A stretch of DNA of 33,041 nucleotides from positions 1-33,041 of the forward strand of contig JAGRPB010000052.1 of assembly GCA_020439945.1 (NCBI GenBank), read 5' to 3'. The position numbers were made by a program, and so were the translations under genes. The DNA is from Verrucomicrobiia bacterium. Its GTDB lineage: Bacteria > Verrucomicrobiota > Verrucomicrobiia > Verrucomicrobiales > DEV007. Below are positions 7,291 to 15,834 of the stretch, piece after piece (the stretch's first letter is position 1; every line of letters starts with the position of its first letter). The notes under the pieces were generated by a model. It was not told the origin of the DNA. It made no database searches and saw nothing but the letters and a program-made list of their open reading frames with translations.

Positions 7291-9510
7291 CTAATCTCGC
7301 CGTAACATGATGGTGGCGAGCGGCGGAATCTGGAGCACGAGGGAATGCTCTCTCCAGTGACTTTCGATCGGCTCCGAGTGCACACCTCCGAGGTTACCCA
7401 CGTTGGTGCCGCCGTAAACTTCGGCGTCAGAGTTGAAGATCTCCGTGTAGTAACCGGCCGTACCCACGCCCAACCGGTAATCGCGCCTCACGACCGGAGT
7501 CGCGTTTACCACCACCACTACCTCGCCGCCATTTCGACTGCGGCGAATGAAGGAAAAGAGACTGTGCTCGGAGTCCAGGTGATCGATCCACTCGAATCCC
7601 TCCGGCCAATGGTCGAGCTCGTGGATGGCCGGCTCGGAACTGTAGAGACGGTTCAGATCCTGAACCAACCGCTTGATCCCCGCGTGCTCGCCATACTGGA
7701 GCAGGTGCCAGTCGACACTCTCGCTGTGTTTCCATTCGCGCCCCTGGGCAATCTCCGCCCCCTGGAAGAGCAGCTTCTTGCCGGGATGGGCAAACATCCA
7801 GGAATAGAACAGCCTCAGATTGGCGAACTGTTGCCATCGGTCGCCCGGCATTTTGTGCAGGAGCGACTGCTTACCGTGCACCACTTCGTCGTGACTGAGC
7901 ACGAGCATGTAGTTCTCGTGATAAGCGTAGATCATCGCGAAGGTCGCCTCGCCATGGTGATATTTCCGGTGCACCGGTTCGTGCGCCATGTAGCTGAGGA
8001 AATCGTGCATCCAGCCCATGTTCCACTTGAAGCCGAAACCCAGACCGCCATCGCTGACAGGACGCGAAACTCCGGGAAACGCGGTCGATTCTTCCGCGAT
8101 CATCATGATGCCGGGATGCGCCTCGTAGCAGGTCGAGTTCATCATCCGGATGAATTCGATCGCCTCGAGATTCTCGCGTCCCCCATACTGATTGGGGATC
8201 CATTGCCCCTCTTTCCGCGAGTAATCGAGGTAGAGCATCGAGGCCACCGCATCCACGCGCAGGCCGTCGATGTGATATTCCTCCAACCAGAAAAGCGCGT
8301 TCGCGATCAGGAAATTCCGCACCTCAGTTCGACCATAGTTGAAAATCAAGGTGCCCCAGTCCGTATGCTCGCCCTTCTTTGGATCCGCGTGCTCGTAAAG
8401 CGCGGTGCCATCGAATCGACCGAGCCCGTGCGGGTCTTTCGGAAAGTGAGCCGGCACCCAGTCGAGGATCACGCCGATCCCCCGCTGGTGACAGCGATCC
8501 ACGAACTCACGAAACTCGTCGGGGCTTCCGAATCGGCTCGTTGGCGAGAAATAACCACAGACCTGGTAGCCCCACGAACCGTCGAAAGGAAACTCGGACA
8601 CCGGCATCAGCTCGATGTGCGTGAAACCCATCTCGACGACGTGATCGAGCAGACGATCGCCGAACTCCCGGTAGGTGAGGAAACGATTTCCCTCCTCCGG
8701 AATGCGCGCCCAGGAACCGAGATGCACCTCGTAGATCGAGACCGGGGCGCGATACAGATCATGCTCGCGACGTCGATCCATCCACGCCTCATCTTTCCAT
8801 TCGTAGCGATCCAGTCGATGCGTGATCGACGCCGTCGACACGCCGTGTTGTGAGAAGAAGGCGAACGGATCGGACTTGGCAAAGAGGTTTCCGTGGGCAC
8901 CGACGATCTCGAATTTGTAGTGCTGCCCCTCGCCAATCTGCGGGATGAAAATCTCCCAGATACCGTTGGCCATCCGCTTCCGCATCGAATGAATGCGGCC
9001 GTCCCAGAAATTGAAGTCGCCGATCACGCTGACGCGGCGGGCATTCGGCGCCCACACCGCGAAAGTCATTCCCTCCACTTCGCCGTAGCGATTCGGGTGC
9101 GCGCCGAGTTTTTCCCACAGGCGCTGGTGGGTGCCTTCGCCCATGTAGTAGAGATCTTCCTCGCCCAGCACGGTCCAGAAACTGTAGGGATCGGCAAAAG
9201 GTCCGTGCTTTGCGCCGCTGTCGGATTCCCAGACCAGGCGGTATTCGAAGGGCTCCCGATCGGGAATCACCAGTTCGAAAAAGCCACCGGCGTGCACCTT
9301 CGCGGCAGTCCAACTCGTTCCCGATTCGTCGCCGGCGACAAAGACCTCCAGCGCCACCGCGTCCGGGCGGAACACTCTCAATACCACGCCGTTGTTGTCG
9401 GCGTGGGGATGCATCCCCAGAAAAGAAAAGGGATCGGAATGATCGGCCCTAAAAATTGATTCGATTTCTTTCGGCTCACTGGCCGTAGGCGAAGAGACAG
9501 CGGACTCCAT
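7291..9510 (-). CDS. glgB: 1,4-alpha-glucan branching enzyme
   Basis: 739-residue GH13 branching enzyme that moves alpha-1,4 chains to alpha-1,6 positions during glycogen synthesis. The order of domains is normal: an N-terminal beta-sandwich ([20 protein letters not shown]), CBM48 ([19 protein letters not shown], about 149-167), then the catalytic barrel. Catalytic residues are in place: nucleophile Asp420 in [12 protein letters not shown], acid/base Glu473 in MIAEEST, and Asp541 in [18 protein letters not shown] is the conserved region I. The all-beta C-terminal domain ends in ATIMLRRD. The ATG at 9510 is preferred to a TTG at 9519. No other glycogen genes are adjacent, so glgB is a lone gene here. 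About 200 bp with no other gene separate its stop from the prepilin gene. Confidence 0.97.
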   Translation of the reverse strand: MESAVSSPTASEPKEIESIFRADHSDPFSFLGMHPHADNNGVVLRVFRPDAVALEVFVAGDESGTSWTAAKVHAGGFFELVIPDREPFEYRLVWESDSGAKHGPFADPYSFWTVLGEEDLYYMGEGTHQRLWEKLGAHPNRYGEVEGMTFAVWAPNARRVSVIGDFNFWDGRIHSMRKRMANGIWEIFIPQIGEGQHYKFEIVGAHGNLFAKSDPFAFFSQHGVSTASITHRLDRYEWKDEAWMDRRREHDLYRAPVSIYEVHLGSWARIPEEGNRFLTYREFGDRLLDHVVEMGFTHIELMPVSEFPFDGSWGYQVCGYFSPTSRFGSPDEFREFVDRCHQRGIGVILDWVPAHFPKDPHGLGRFDGTALYEHADPKKGEHTDWGTLIFNYGRTEVRNFLIANALFWLEEYHIDGLRVDAVASMLYLDYSRKEGQWIPNQYGGRENLEAIEFIRMMNSTCYEAHPGIMMIAEESTAFPGVSRPVSDGGLGFGFKWNMGWMHDFLSYMAHEPVHRKYHHGEATFAMIYAYHENYMLVLSHDEVVHGKQSLLHKMPGDRWQQFANLRLFYSWMFAHPGKKLLFQGAEIAQGREWKHSESVDWHLLQYGEHAGIKRLVQDLNRLYSSEPAIHELDHWPEGFEWIDHLDSEHSLFSFIRRSRNGGEVVVVVNATPVVRRDYRLGVGTAGYYTEIFNSDAEVYGGTNVGNLGGVHSEPIESHWREHSLVLQIPPLATIMLRRD

Positions 9511-9729
9511 GTAGGACAAAGTTGAGTTTCAAGGGTTTCCGAAAGCAACGGCTAGGCCAATCACTAAGGGAATTCCGCAAAAAAGAAAGAGGCGATCCCG
9601 AAACAAAGGATTCGATCGACCGTCCGCAATCCCCCCAGACACCCTTTGCCCTCCACTTTTCACCAGAAAACATCCACGGAAATCCGGCGAGGCCACAATC
9701 TTCCAAAACCTCAGAAAAATTATTTAAAA

Positions 9730-9757
9730 TTGATTTATTATTGAAATTTGCTAACAT
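9730..9757 (+). promoter_or_regulatory. Candidate sigma-70-like promoter
   Basis: In an AT-rich patch of the otherwise GC-rich 293-bp divergent region between glgB and the next gene: TTGATT (9730-9735), 16-nt spacer, TAACAT (9752-9757). Each hexamer matches 4 of 6 consensus bases. It points to the gene starting at 9804. The rest of 9511-9803 shows no gene. Confidence 0.35.
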
Positions 9758-9803
9758 TTGTCTCGTCAGGCAGGCCCCTCAACCTCAGTCCTCCATTTGA
9801 CCA

Positions 9804-10508
9804 ATGAGCCGGTATCTTGCGATCACACTCGTCGCCCTCGTTCTACTATCTCTCTCGCCGACCGCTATCGGCCAACCATCCTCCGCTTCCGGGCTGACCA
9901 TCCTGCGCCAGTTCGCCAGCGAACGCAGCAGCGATGAGCTATCCCGAGTCGTTGGTCTGGTCGGTTTCCACGGTCAGGATCAGCCCGCCAGATGGCTGTT
10001 GCTCCAGATCGATGGGAAAGTGCCAAACCTCATGCACGAATTCGCGATCGAGAACGGTCATATCGTCGCGCAACGGCAGTTCTGGAAAAATCCCAGTCAG
10101 GATCTTCCCACCATTCCCCTGAAAATCTCCGCCATCGGGATCGATTCCACCAGGGCCTTCCGTCTCGCCGACCAGAGCGCCAAAAAGGCCGGCATCGGTT
10201 TCGATGCCGTCCACTACCAGCTCCGGTGCCGCGATCTGCGCAACGAACCGATCTGGGTGCTGAATCTCGTCAACGACGCCCAACGCTCCGTCGGGGTTCT
10301 CTACATCTCCGCCGTCAGCGGGGAAACCCTGCGCTCGGTCTGGTATCAACCCGGCGCCACCACCTCCACCGGCACACCGTCGGGCGAGCGCCCGCGCGGG
10401 CTGATTCCTCAGCTAGCCGATCGCATTCGCGACAACGGAGGGGCCACCCAGCCGCCTCCACCGGCCGGATTCAGCGCGCCTCCGGTGCCGCCGCGCACCA
10501 CTCGCTGA
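9804..10508 (+). CDS. Secreted PepSY-like protein
   Basis: 234-residue protein with a signal peptide (hydrophobic residues about 5-22, likely cleavage after AIG). The mature part has two weakly repeated alpha/beta stretches. The second (SAKKAGIGFDAVHYQLRCRDL, then PIWVLNLVNDAQRSVGVLYISAVSGETL) resembles the PepSY/PepSY-like fold, in which a helix is followed by a hydrophobic strand and a Ser/Thr-Gly-E turn. The C-terminus is a proline-rich tail (QPPPPAGFSAPPVPPRTTR), perhaps a flexible linker. No catalytic motif is seen. It converges with the sulfatase gene (16 bp between ends). A binding or inhibitory role in the periplasm would be usual for PepSY proteins, but this is inference. Confidence 0.6.
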   Translation: MSRYLAITLVALVLLSLSPTAIGQPSSASGLTILRQFASERSSDELSRVVGLVGFHGQDQPARWLLLQIDGKVPNLMHEFAIENGHIVAQRQFWKNPSQDLPTIPLKISAIGIDSTRAFRLADQSAKKAGIGFDAVHYQLRCRDLRNEPIWVLNLVNDAQRSVGVLYISAVSGETLRSVWYQPGATTSTGTPSGERPRGLIPQLADRIRDNGGATQPPPPAGFSAPPVPPRTTR

Positions 10509-10524
10509 GGCTATTAATTCGCCC

Positions 10525-11991
10525 TCAGCGAAAAGGCGCCGACCACGCGGCCGATTGCCTGCCCGTTTCGAGTCGCCACGCCAGCAGGCGCTCCATCAGC
10601 TCGGCCTTCATCGCCACCGCGTCGGGATCGTTCCAGAGATTCCGCTGCTCTCCCGGGTCGTTGCTTAGATCGAAAAGCAGGCCCTCGGTGCCGCCATCAA
10701 GCGCATCACTGCCGTCGATGCGCACCAGCTTCCAGTCAGGCGTTCTCACCATCACCTGGTAGTCCGCCGTGGTGAAATTCCCGTCGCGCGGATGTTCGGC
10801 GAAGACACACTCGCGACCGCGCCAGTTCACGTCGCCCTCCAGCGCCGGGAGCAGCGATTCCGCCGCGAAGTGATCCGGCACTTCGCAACCGGCCAGCTCC
10901 AGCAACGTCGGCCCCACGTCGAATAGCGAGACCAGCTCGTCGATGCGTCGCCCGCCTTCGCCGAAACGCCCCGGCTTCGATGACCACACGATCAGCGGCA
11001 CCCGCGTCACCTGCTCATACATCGTCCACTTCTGCGAATGCCCATGATCCGTCAGGCAGTCGCCATGATCGCTCGTAAACACCACTACCGCGTCGTCGAG
11101 ATAGCCCTGCGCCTCGAGTGATTCCAGGATCTCGCCGACCTTCGTGTCGATCATCGTCATGTTCGCCAGGTAGTGCCTCCGCTGATCCAGTCGTTGCGCC
11201 TCCGTTGGCTCCAGCAGGTGCACCACCGAGTCGTGATCCACCTCGTGATTGTGCACCCGCATTCCCTGGTAAGCCTGCGGCTGACCATCCAGGTCATCCT
11301 GCGTCACCGGCTGCAGCGGCACCTCCCGATCCGCATACGGTGCCAGCGCCTCCGGCGTGGGATCATAGGGCGGATGCGGCCCCGGGAAACCGATCTGCAG
11401 AAACAGCGACTCTTCCACCGGATGCGTCTTCACCCACCACTGCGCCAGGTTCCCCACGAAGTGATCCGACTGCATGTCCGGATCGAGATCCCAGGTGAAA
11501 GCGCCCAGCTTCTCCCGGTAGTCCGACCGCTGCCGATACAGCTCGCGCTGCTGCTTCACCAACCCGCGCGCCGCCAGCGCCTTGTCCCATTCATCGAAAA
11601 AATACCGCCCCTCCAGGTAGCGATCCTTGTTCTCCACCACGTAGCGCTCGTGAAACCCGCACGGCGTCGTGAACGGAAAGGTGTGCATCTTCCCCGCGTT
11701 CACACAGTGGTAGCCCGCGCCCGCCAGGTCCCCGATCCAGCTGCGCGTCCAGCGATCCGCGTTTTTCAGGATGCCGTTCGTGTGCGGATACTGCCCCGTG
11801 AACAGGCTCGCCCGCGACGGCGCGCAGCTCGGCGCCGTCACGTGACAATTCGTGAACGTCACCCCTTCCCGCACCAGACGATCCAGGTTCGGTGTGTCCA
11901 CATGGGGAAACCCCAGCGCGTTGATCGTGTCGAATCGCTGCTGATCCGTGATGATGAAAATCAGGTGAGGCGAAGTCCGGGGGTCTGACAT
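10525..11991 (-). CDS. Arylsulfatase-family sulfatase
   Basis: 488-residue type I sulfatase. Metal-binding Asp16 is in FIITDQQRFD. The formylglycine motif CAPSRASLFTG (Cys56-x-P-x-R) is followed by GQYPHTNG. GKMHTFPF supplies the Lys/His active-site pair, and FTSDHGD supplies the late Asp/His metal ligands. The Cys must be oxidised to formylglycine by a sulfatase-modifying enzyme not encoded here. Such enzymes remove sulfate from sulfated polysaccharides or aryl sulfates and are abundant in Verrucomicrobiota and Planctomycetota that use algal glycans. Unlike most of these, it has no signal peptide from the ATG at 11991, which suggests a cytoplasmic substrate such as an imported oligosaccharide. 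The C-terminal KLVRIDGSD...LFDLSNDPGEQRNL segment is the standard sulfatase tail. Confidence 0.92.
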   Translation of the reverse strand: MSDPRTSPHLIFIITDQQRFDTINALGFPHVDTPNLDRLVREGVTFTNCHVTAPSCAPSRASLFTGQYPHTNGILKNADRWTRSWIGDLAGAGYHCVNAGKMHTFPFTTPCGFHERYVVENKDRYLEGRYFFDEWDKALAARGLVKQQRELYRQRSDYREKLGAFTWDLDPDMQSDHFVGNLAQWWVKTHPVEESLFLQIGFPGPHPPYDPTPEALAPYADREVPLQPVTQDDLDGQPQAYQGMRVHNHEVDHDSVVHLLEPTEAQRLDQRRHYLANMTMIDTKVGEILESLEAQGYLDDAVVVFTSDHGDCLTDHGHSQKWTMYEQVTRVPLIVWSSKPGRFGEGGRRIDELVSLFDVGPTLLELAGCEVPDHFAAESLLPALEGDVNWRGRECVFAEHPRDGNFTTADYQVMVRTPDWKLVRIDGSDALDGGTEGLLFDLSNDPGEQRNLWNDPDAVAMKAELMERLLAWRLETGRQSAAWSAPFR

Positions 11992-12259
11992 GACAAAAAA
12001 GCGCGGCGGGTCGTCACTCGATCATCCCCGAGCCGCCATCGGTCAAGCAATGCGTAAATCTGCAATCCCGCAGGTGAATTGCCCATGCACTTTGCACTTC
12101 ACTTCCCATCGCGGCACTCGGCAAAACACGAACGAACCCAAAAGATTCACCATCACAACCTCCTGACTTCCAACCAGAAACCGAAAACTCGAAAACCGAA
12201 AAACCAATCCCCGGCACGGCCACTGCAACCGAAAGACTTCGAATCTACCCCTTCCTCCC

Positions 12260-13042
12260 ATGAAATTGAAACCGTCTCTCGAAGAGTTCATCGCCATCAC
12301 CATCGTGTTCTTCATCATCACTACCTTCGCCATGGCAGCGCAGGTCCAAGGACAGGAACAAGAAGCCATCGTCCCGAAACTCAGCGAACCCCTGCCCGAG
12401 GAAGTCGCTCCCGCCGATCCCATCGAACCGCCATTGACCGTTCTCGAAACGCCGAGTCGGGTCATCCTGAATCCGGGCGAAACTCCCGAGTCCCTGGTGA
12501 AGCGGACCGATGCCGAGCCCGACATCCAGCTCGCCCAGGTCTCTTCCGTTCCCGCCTCCCAGGCCGTCATCGTCGAGAACAACAAACGCCGCGCCGTCCT
12601 CCGCGACAGTCTCGGCGTCATGAAGACCCAGCGCGGGCAGAAAATCCTGCTCGAGTCCGACATTCTCTTCGATTTCGACAAATCGAACGTCAAACCCTCC
12701 GCCGACGACACGCTCGAAGAAGTCGCCGAATTCATCCGCCTGAGTGGCGACCGCGAAGTCGAGATCGTTGGCTACGCCGACCCCATCGGCAACGAGAAAT
12801 ACAATCTCGACCTCTCCTGGGATCGCGCCCAGGCCATCATCAAGCATCTCGTCACCGAAGAAGGCCTGCCCAAAGCCCGGCTCCGCGCTGTTGGACGCGG
12901 CGAAGAAGGCGCCGAAGCCCCGAACACCAAGCCCGACGGCAGCGACAACCCCGAAGGTCGCCAGCAAAACCGCCGCGTCGAAATCCTCATCCGCGACGTC
13001 ATTGATGCCAGCCCCGAAAAACCCGGTCCGGAACTGAATTGA
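12260..13042 (+). CDS. OmpA-family peptidoglycan-binding protein
   Basis: 260-residue envelope protein. Residues about 10-28 are one hydrophobic segment (signal or membrane anchor). Residues 35-125 are a Pro/Glu-rich linker. The C-terminal OmpA_C domain begins at about 131: ILFDFDKSNVKPSADDTLEEV, then EIVGYADPIGNEKYNLDLSWDRAQAI, and NPEGRQQNRRVEILI. The Asp of LSWDRA and the Arg of QNRRVEI, which hold diaminopimelate in this fold, are present. There is no beta-barrel, so it resembles MotB/Pal-like tethers that link peptidoglycan to the envelope. The upstream region 11992-12259 has no gene; it contains an A/C-rich run with repeats of GAAAACCGAAAA-like units. The ATG is preceded by a CU-rich leader with no SD. 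Confidence 0.85.
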   Translation: MKLKPSLEEFIAITIVFFIITTFAMAAQVQGQEQEAIVPKLSEPLPEEVAPADPIEPPLTVLETPSRVILNPGETPESLVKRTDAEPDIQLAQVSSVPASQAVIVENNKRRAVLRDSLGVMKTQRGQKILLESDILFDFDKSNVKPSADDTLEEVAEFIRLSGDREVEIVGYADPIGNEKYNLDLSWDRAQAIIKHLVTEEGLPKARLRAVGRGEEGAEAPNTKPDGSDNPEGRQQNRRVEILIRDVIDASPEKPGPELN

Positions 13043-13093
13043 CCTGTCCATCCTTCCACCCCCGAAAAAAATACTCCCTCCTCCCAGCCCAAA

Positions 13094-13128
13094 AGGGTCG
13101 CGTCTCTCCGTTCGAGAGGCGCGGCCCT
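13094..13128. terminator. Strong 15-bp hairpin between converging genes
   Basis: AGGGTCGCGTCTCTC pairs with GAGAGGCGCGGCCCT (15 pairs including two G-T, 5-nt loop). It lies between the OmpA gene (+) and the sulfotransferase gene (-), which converge. On the minus strand it is followed by TTTTGGG, on the plus strand by no T-run. Probably a terminator for one or both genes, or mRNA 3'-end protection. The rest of 13043-13247 shows no gene. Confidence 0.45.
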
Positions 13129-13247
13129 CGCTGCGTACCGCAAACTCAACAGAATACTCGATTACCTCGTAGATTGGCCAACTCTCCGACCAATTCCCGG
13201 CGAAGGAGAATTCGTCAGGGGATGTAAAATTCCAAATCGCCCCTCCG

Positions 13248-14096
13248 TCAGGCGAGCCACTCACCGGCTTCATTCTCGATCTGCGTGATCGATTCGCGTT
13301 CGAGTTCCGTTTTCCAAGCGTCCGCGCGGGTGCATTTCACCTCGGCTCGCGCCTTCGCGAAAAAATCAACGCTGAACGCCAGTCCGATCGTTTCTCCCAC
13401 CCGTTCAAATTCGGTTTGCGGGTCGTCCAAAAAGTCCTCGTAACGAACCTCGATCCATTGCCCGGCTGGGAAGTGATCTTGCAGGTCTATGCGGGCCGTC
13501 GATACCAGGGTGCTCCATTGCCGCGCCAGCAATACCGGCGCAGGCAGATCGAGCCAGTCGCGCCAACCGGGCGGGCGAGGTCCCCACCAGGGTTTTTGCG
13601 TTTGGCAGGAAACTCGGGGGTAGATAAGGTCGCGAAAAAGCAGCGGCGCCAACGCAGGCAGATCCCGCCACGGCGTTTCCCGCAGGCGGGCAATCAAACG
13701 TCCGCGATCCGGTGGCTTTTCCAGCATTCGGAGCATTGAGGCGACGACGGCTCGACCGTCGCGAACCAGGTGAACGATCCGGGCGTCGGGGTAGAGGGCG
13801 TGGATGAATGGCAGCCGCAGGGTGTTGCTCGGCGTCTTTTCCGCGAAACGTGAGCGGCCCGAGGCTTCGAGAAATCGGGCGAATCGCCGGTCGATCTTAT
13901 CGGCGATTCCGGGGGTCAGGTCTGACTCGACGAGGCGGTCATCGTCGCGCCACGCATGACCCTGGCTCCAGATAGGACGAGGTTCTTCCCAGTAAGCGAC
14001 GTCGGGATGATGAGAGAGCAGGTTTCCCAACATCGTGGTTCCCGAACGCGGGCTGCCGACGATCAGGATCGGCTCGCGAATTCTACGATCGCTCAT
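13248..14096 (-). CDS. Sulfotransferase family protein
   Basis: 282-residue PAPS-dependent sulfotransferase. The 5'-phosphosulfate loop ILIVGSPRSGTTMLGNLL (residues 14-21 GSPRSGTT) is at the N-terminus. The 3'-phosphate-binding segment IVHLVRDGRAVVASML follows at about residue 108. FAEKTPSN, upstream of it, is the usual motif. The C-terminal VRYEDFLDDPQTEFERVGETIGL is the family's conserved helix. It transfers sulfate to a hydroxyl or amino group, most likely on a glycan or lipid given its neighbours. It is the last gene of an operon with a glycosyltransferase and an acetyltransferase: the acetyltransferase stop lies 3 bp before its ATG. The acceptor cannot be predicted. Confidence 0.9.
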   Translation of the reverse strand: MSDRRIREPILIVGSPRSGTTMLGNLLSHHPDVAYWEEPRPIWSQGHAWRDDDRLVESDLTPGIADKIDRRFARFLEASGRSRFAEKTPSNTLRLPFIHALYPDARIVHLVRDGRAVVASMLRMLEKPPDRGRLIARLRETPWRDLPALAPLLFRDLIYPRVSCQTQKPWWGPRPPGWRDWLDLPAPVLLARQWSTLVSTARIDLQDHFPAGQWIEVRYEDFLDDPQTEFERVGETIGLAFSVDFFAKARAEVKCTRADAWKTELERESITQIENEAGEWLA

Positions 14097-14099
14097 CGT

Positions 14100-14663
14100 T
14101 CAGTCGCAGATTTCCCGGGTGCCGACACGGAGAGCGGGATTGCCCTCGTAAATGCCGAATGCGTCGAGGGTGCCTTTCGCGACCGCGCCGGCGGTGAGCA
14201 TGGCGTGACTGCCGACGTGGGTGCCGGGACAGACGATGGACTTCGCGGCGAGCCAGGCGCCGTTTTCGATGGTCACCGGTTCGAGCCGAAGATCGAACGA
14301 GACCGAGTTTCGATCGTGATTGCCGGAGAAAACGCAGACGCCTTGGGAAAGGCAGGCGTTCTCGCTGATCGTGACGGGAGCGACGTTGTCGATCCAGACT
14401 TTCTCTCCGATCCAGGCGTGATCGCCGATGTGAAGGAACCACGGATACTTGATGTGCAATCGCGGTTTCAGCACCACGCCATTGCCGACTTGCCCGCCGA
14501 AAAAACGGAGAATGACCGATTTCATCGAACTGGGCCACGGGATCTCGATTTCGAAAACGAAGATGCTGACCACGTACCAAAGCGCTCGAAGCCACGACGG
14601 GCCAGGGTCGTAGTCGCTGTTGTCGTAGCGCGACAGGTCGATGTGGGGCGAAGATGAGGCCAT
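14100..14663 (-). CDS. WcaF-like hexapeptide acetyltransferase
   Basis: 187-residue left-handed beta-helix acyltransferase, laid out like colanic acid acetyltransferase WcaF. An N-terminal amphipathic region (RALWYVVSIFVFEIEIPWPSSMKSVILRFFGG) is followed by hexapeptide turns (VGNGVVLKPRLHIKYPWFLHIGDHAWIGEKVWIDNVAPVTI), a loop with the catalytic His in FSGNHDRNSVSF, and more turns (IENGAWLAAKSIVCPGTHVG). It would O-acetylate a sugar of a surface polysaccharide using acetyl-CoA. Its ATG abuts the TAG of the upstream glycosyltransferase with zero spacing, so translation is probably coupled. Confidence 0.88.
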   Translation of the reverse strand: MASSSPHIDLSRYDNSDYDPGPSWLRALWYVVSIFVFEIEIPWPSSMKSVILRFFGGQVGNGVVLKPRLHIKYPWFLHIGDHAWIGEKVWIDNVAPVTISENACLSQGVCVFSGNHDRNSVSFDLRLEPVTIENGAWLAAKSIVCPGTHVGSHAMLTAGAVAKGTLDAFGIYEGNPALRVGTREICD

Positions 14664-15791
14664 CTATTCAAGCGTGATCGAATTGGGCGGAGACGGAGCA
14701 CCGCCCTCCATGAGCCAATCATACACCGCCGCGAAGCGGGCCGCGATGGCGGGCCAACGGTATTCGCGATCGATGACGGAGCAGCCGCGTTCTCCCATGG
14801 CAGTGCGTTCGTCATCGCCCAAGGCGATCGCCTCGGCGAGTGCTGACTTGATTTCGTCCACGGATGGAGCCACCCGCCAGCCGCAGCACTCGCGTGTCAG
14901 CACGTCCCATGGCGTGCCCGTGGTGGTGATGACCGGCAGTCCGTATTGCATGGCCTCGGGAACGACGAAGCCAAAATTTTCAGAGTGCGATGGCAGCACG
15001 AAAAGGTCAGCTCGCCGGAGAGCGGTGTCTTTCTCTGACCCGAAAAGTGGTCCTGCAAAATGAACCCGATTGGTATCAAGACCAAGGTTTCGGGTGAGGG
15101 TTCCGAGAGCCGTTTGATAACCGCCATTGTCTGGTCCGGCGATGATCAGTTTCCAATCCGGAGCGTCGATCCCGGCCCAGGCCTGGAGCAGCAGGTCGAT
15201 GCCCTTTTTGGGATGGATGCGCGAAAGGAAAAGCACTTCCCGTTTCGATTTCGGTGCCGCGACGGCTTCGGGATCGAGCGGTTCTGGCGGGATGGGCTCG
15301 ATTCCGAGCGGGATTTCAGCGATCGGCTGCCGGAGGCCGAGTTCGCGAAGTTGCGCGGTTTCCGCCGGTGAGGTGGCGTGCAACACGTCGGCAGACTCCA
15401 GGTTTCGCCTCTGATAGAGCGCCAAGGCGACTCGCTTTCGCCAAGCGTGATGGTCGAGCGCCCATGGCTCCAGCATGCCATGAGGAGAGAGGACGAAAGG
15501 TAGGCCAGATCTCTTGGCGAGTCGCCCGGCCGTGACGGGTAGCTTTGCCCAAATGCCGTGTTGGTGGACGAGATTGAAGGCGCTGATTTCAAAAACCCCA
15601 CGAACGTTTTTCGTCCGGTGGATGGCAACTGCGTCGTCGACCGAAACTGGATTTGCGGTTCTTGGAGAAAACAAATCGTTCTCGAAATTGCCACCATTCA
15701 AATGCGCCAACGCATTCGCCAATCCGGTCACCGCGACTGGCAAACCACCGCCGTTGCGATCGAGCGTTTCGACAGCGTGAAGGATGCGCAT
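14664..15791 (-). CDS. GT4-family glycosyltransferase
   Basis: 375-residue retaining GT-B enzyme of family GT4. The N-terminal Rossmann half has MRILHAVETLDRNGGGLP and the acceptor-side HQHGIW; LSPHGMLEPWAL is typical of WcaI/WbaZ-like group 1 transferases. The C-terminal GT1 domain has VLFLSRIHPKKGIDLLLQAW and the EX7E motif in SENFGFVVPEAMQYGLPVI. It would add a nucleotide-activated sugar to a lipid-linked or oligosaccharide acceptor on the cytoplasmic face. The ATG at 15791 is the natural start; the frame stays open to a TTG at 15818, but those nine codons are made by a family A repeat. First gene of the GT4-acetyltransferase-sulfotransferase operon; the element pair 15799-15881 separates it from recG. 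Confidence 0.9.
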   Translation of the reverse strand: MRILHAVETLDRNGGGLPVAVTGLANALAHLNGGNFENDLFSPRTANPVSVDDAVAIHRTKNVRGVFEISAFNLVHQHGIWAKLPVTAGRLAKRSGLPFVLSPHGMLEPWALDHHAWRKRVALALYQRRNLESADVLHATSPAETAQLRELGLRQPIAEIPLGIEPIPPEPLDPEAVAAPKSKREVLFLSRIHPKKGIDLLLQAWAGIDAPDWKLIIAGPDNGGYQTALGTLTRNLGLDTNRVHFAGPLFGSEKDTALRRADLFVLPSHSENFGFVVPEAMQYGLPVITTTGTPWDVLTRECCGWRVAPSVDEIKSALAEAIALGDDERTAMGERGCSVIDREYRWPAIAARFAAVYDWLMEGGAPSPPNSITLE

Positions 15792-15798
15792 GGGATCC

Positions 15799-15824
15799 AA
15801 TGTGGGGCAGATTTGCAATCTGCC
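15799..15824 (+). repeat. REP-like element, family A copy 1
   Basis: GTGG (15802-15805) directly followed by the hairpin GGCAGATT-TGC-AATCTGCC (15806-15824). Bases 15799-15823 are the exact reverse complement of 15857-15881, so copies 1 and 2 form a 25-bp perfect inverted repeat with a 33-nt spacer. Copy 1 lies just upstream of the GT4 start codon and points away from that gene. Confidence 0.8.
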
Positions 15825-15834
15825 GTTTATCTAT

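Noticed and set aside
7345..8853. 502-codon open frame on the plus strand opposite glgB
   Set aside because: Same antisense artefact; the glgB frame carries all catalytic motifs.
12245..13273. 342-codon minus-strand frame opposite the OmpA-family gene
   Set aside because: Shadow; the opposite frame has a complete OmpA_C domain and a membrane anchor.
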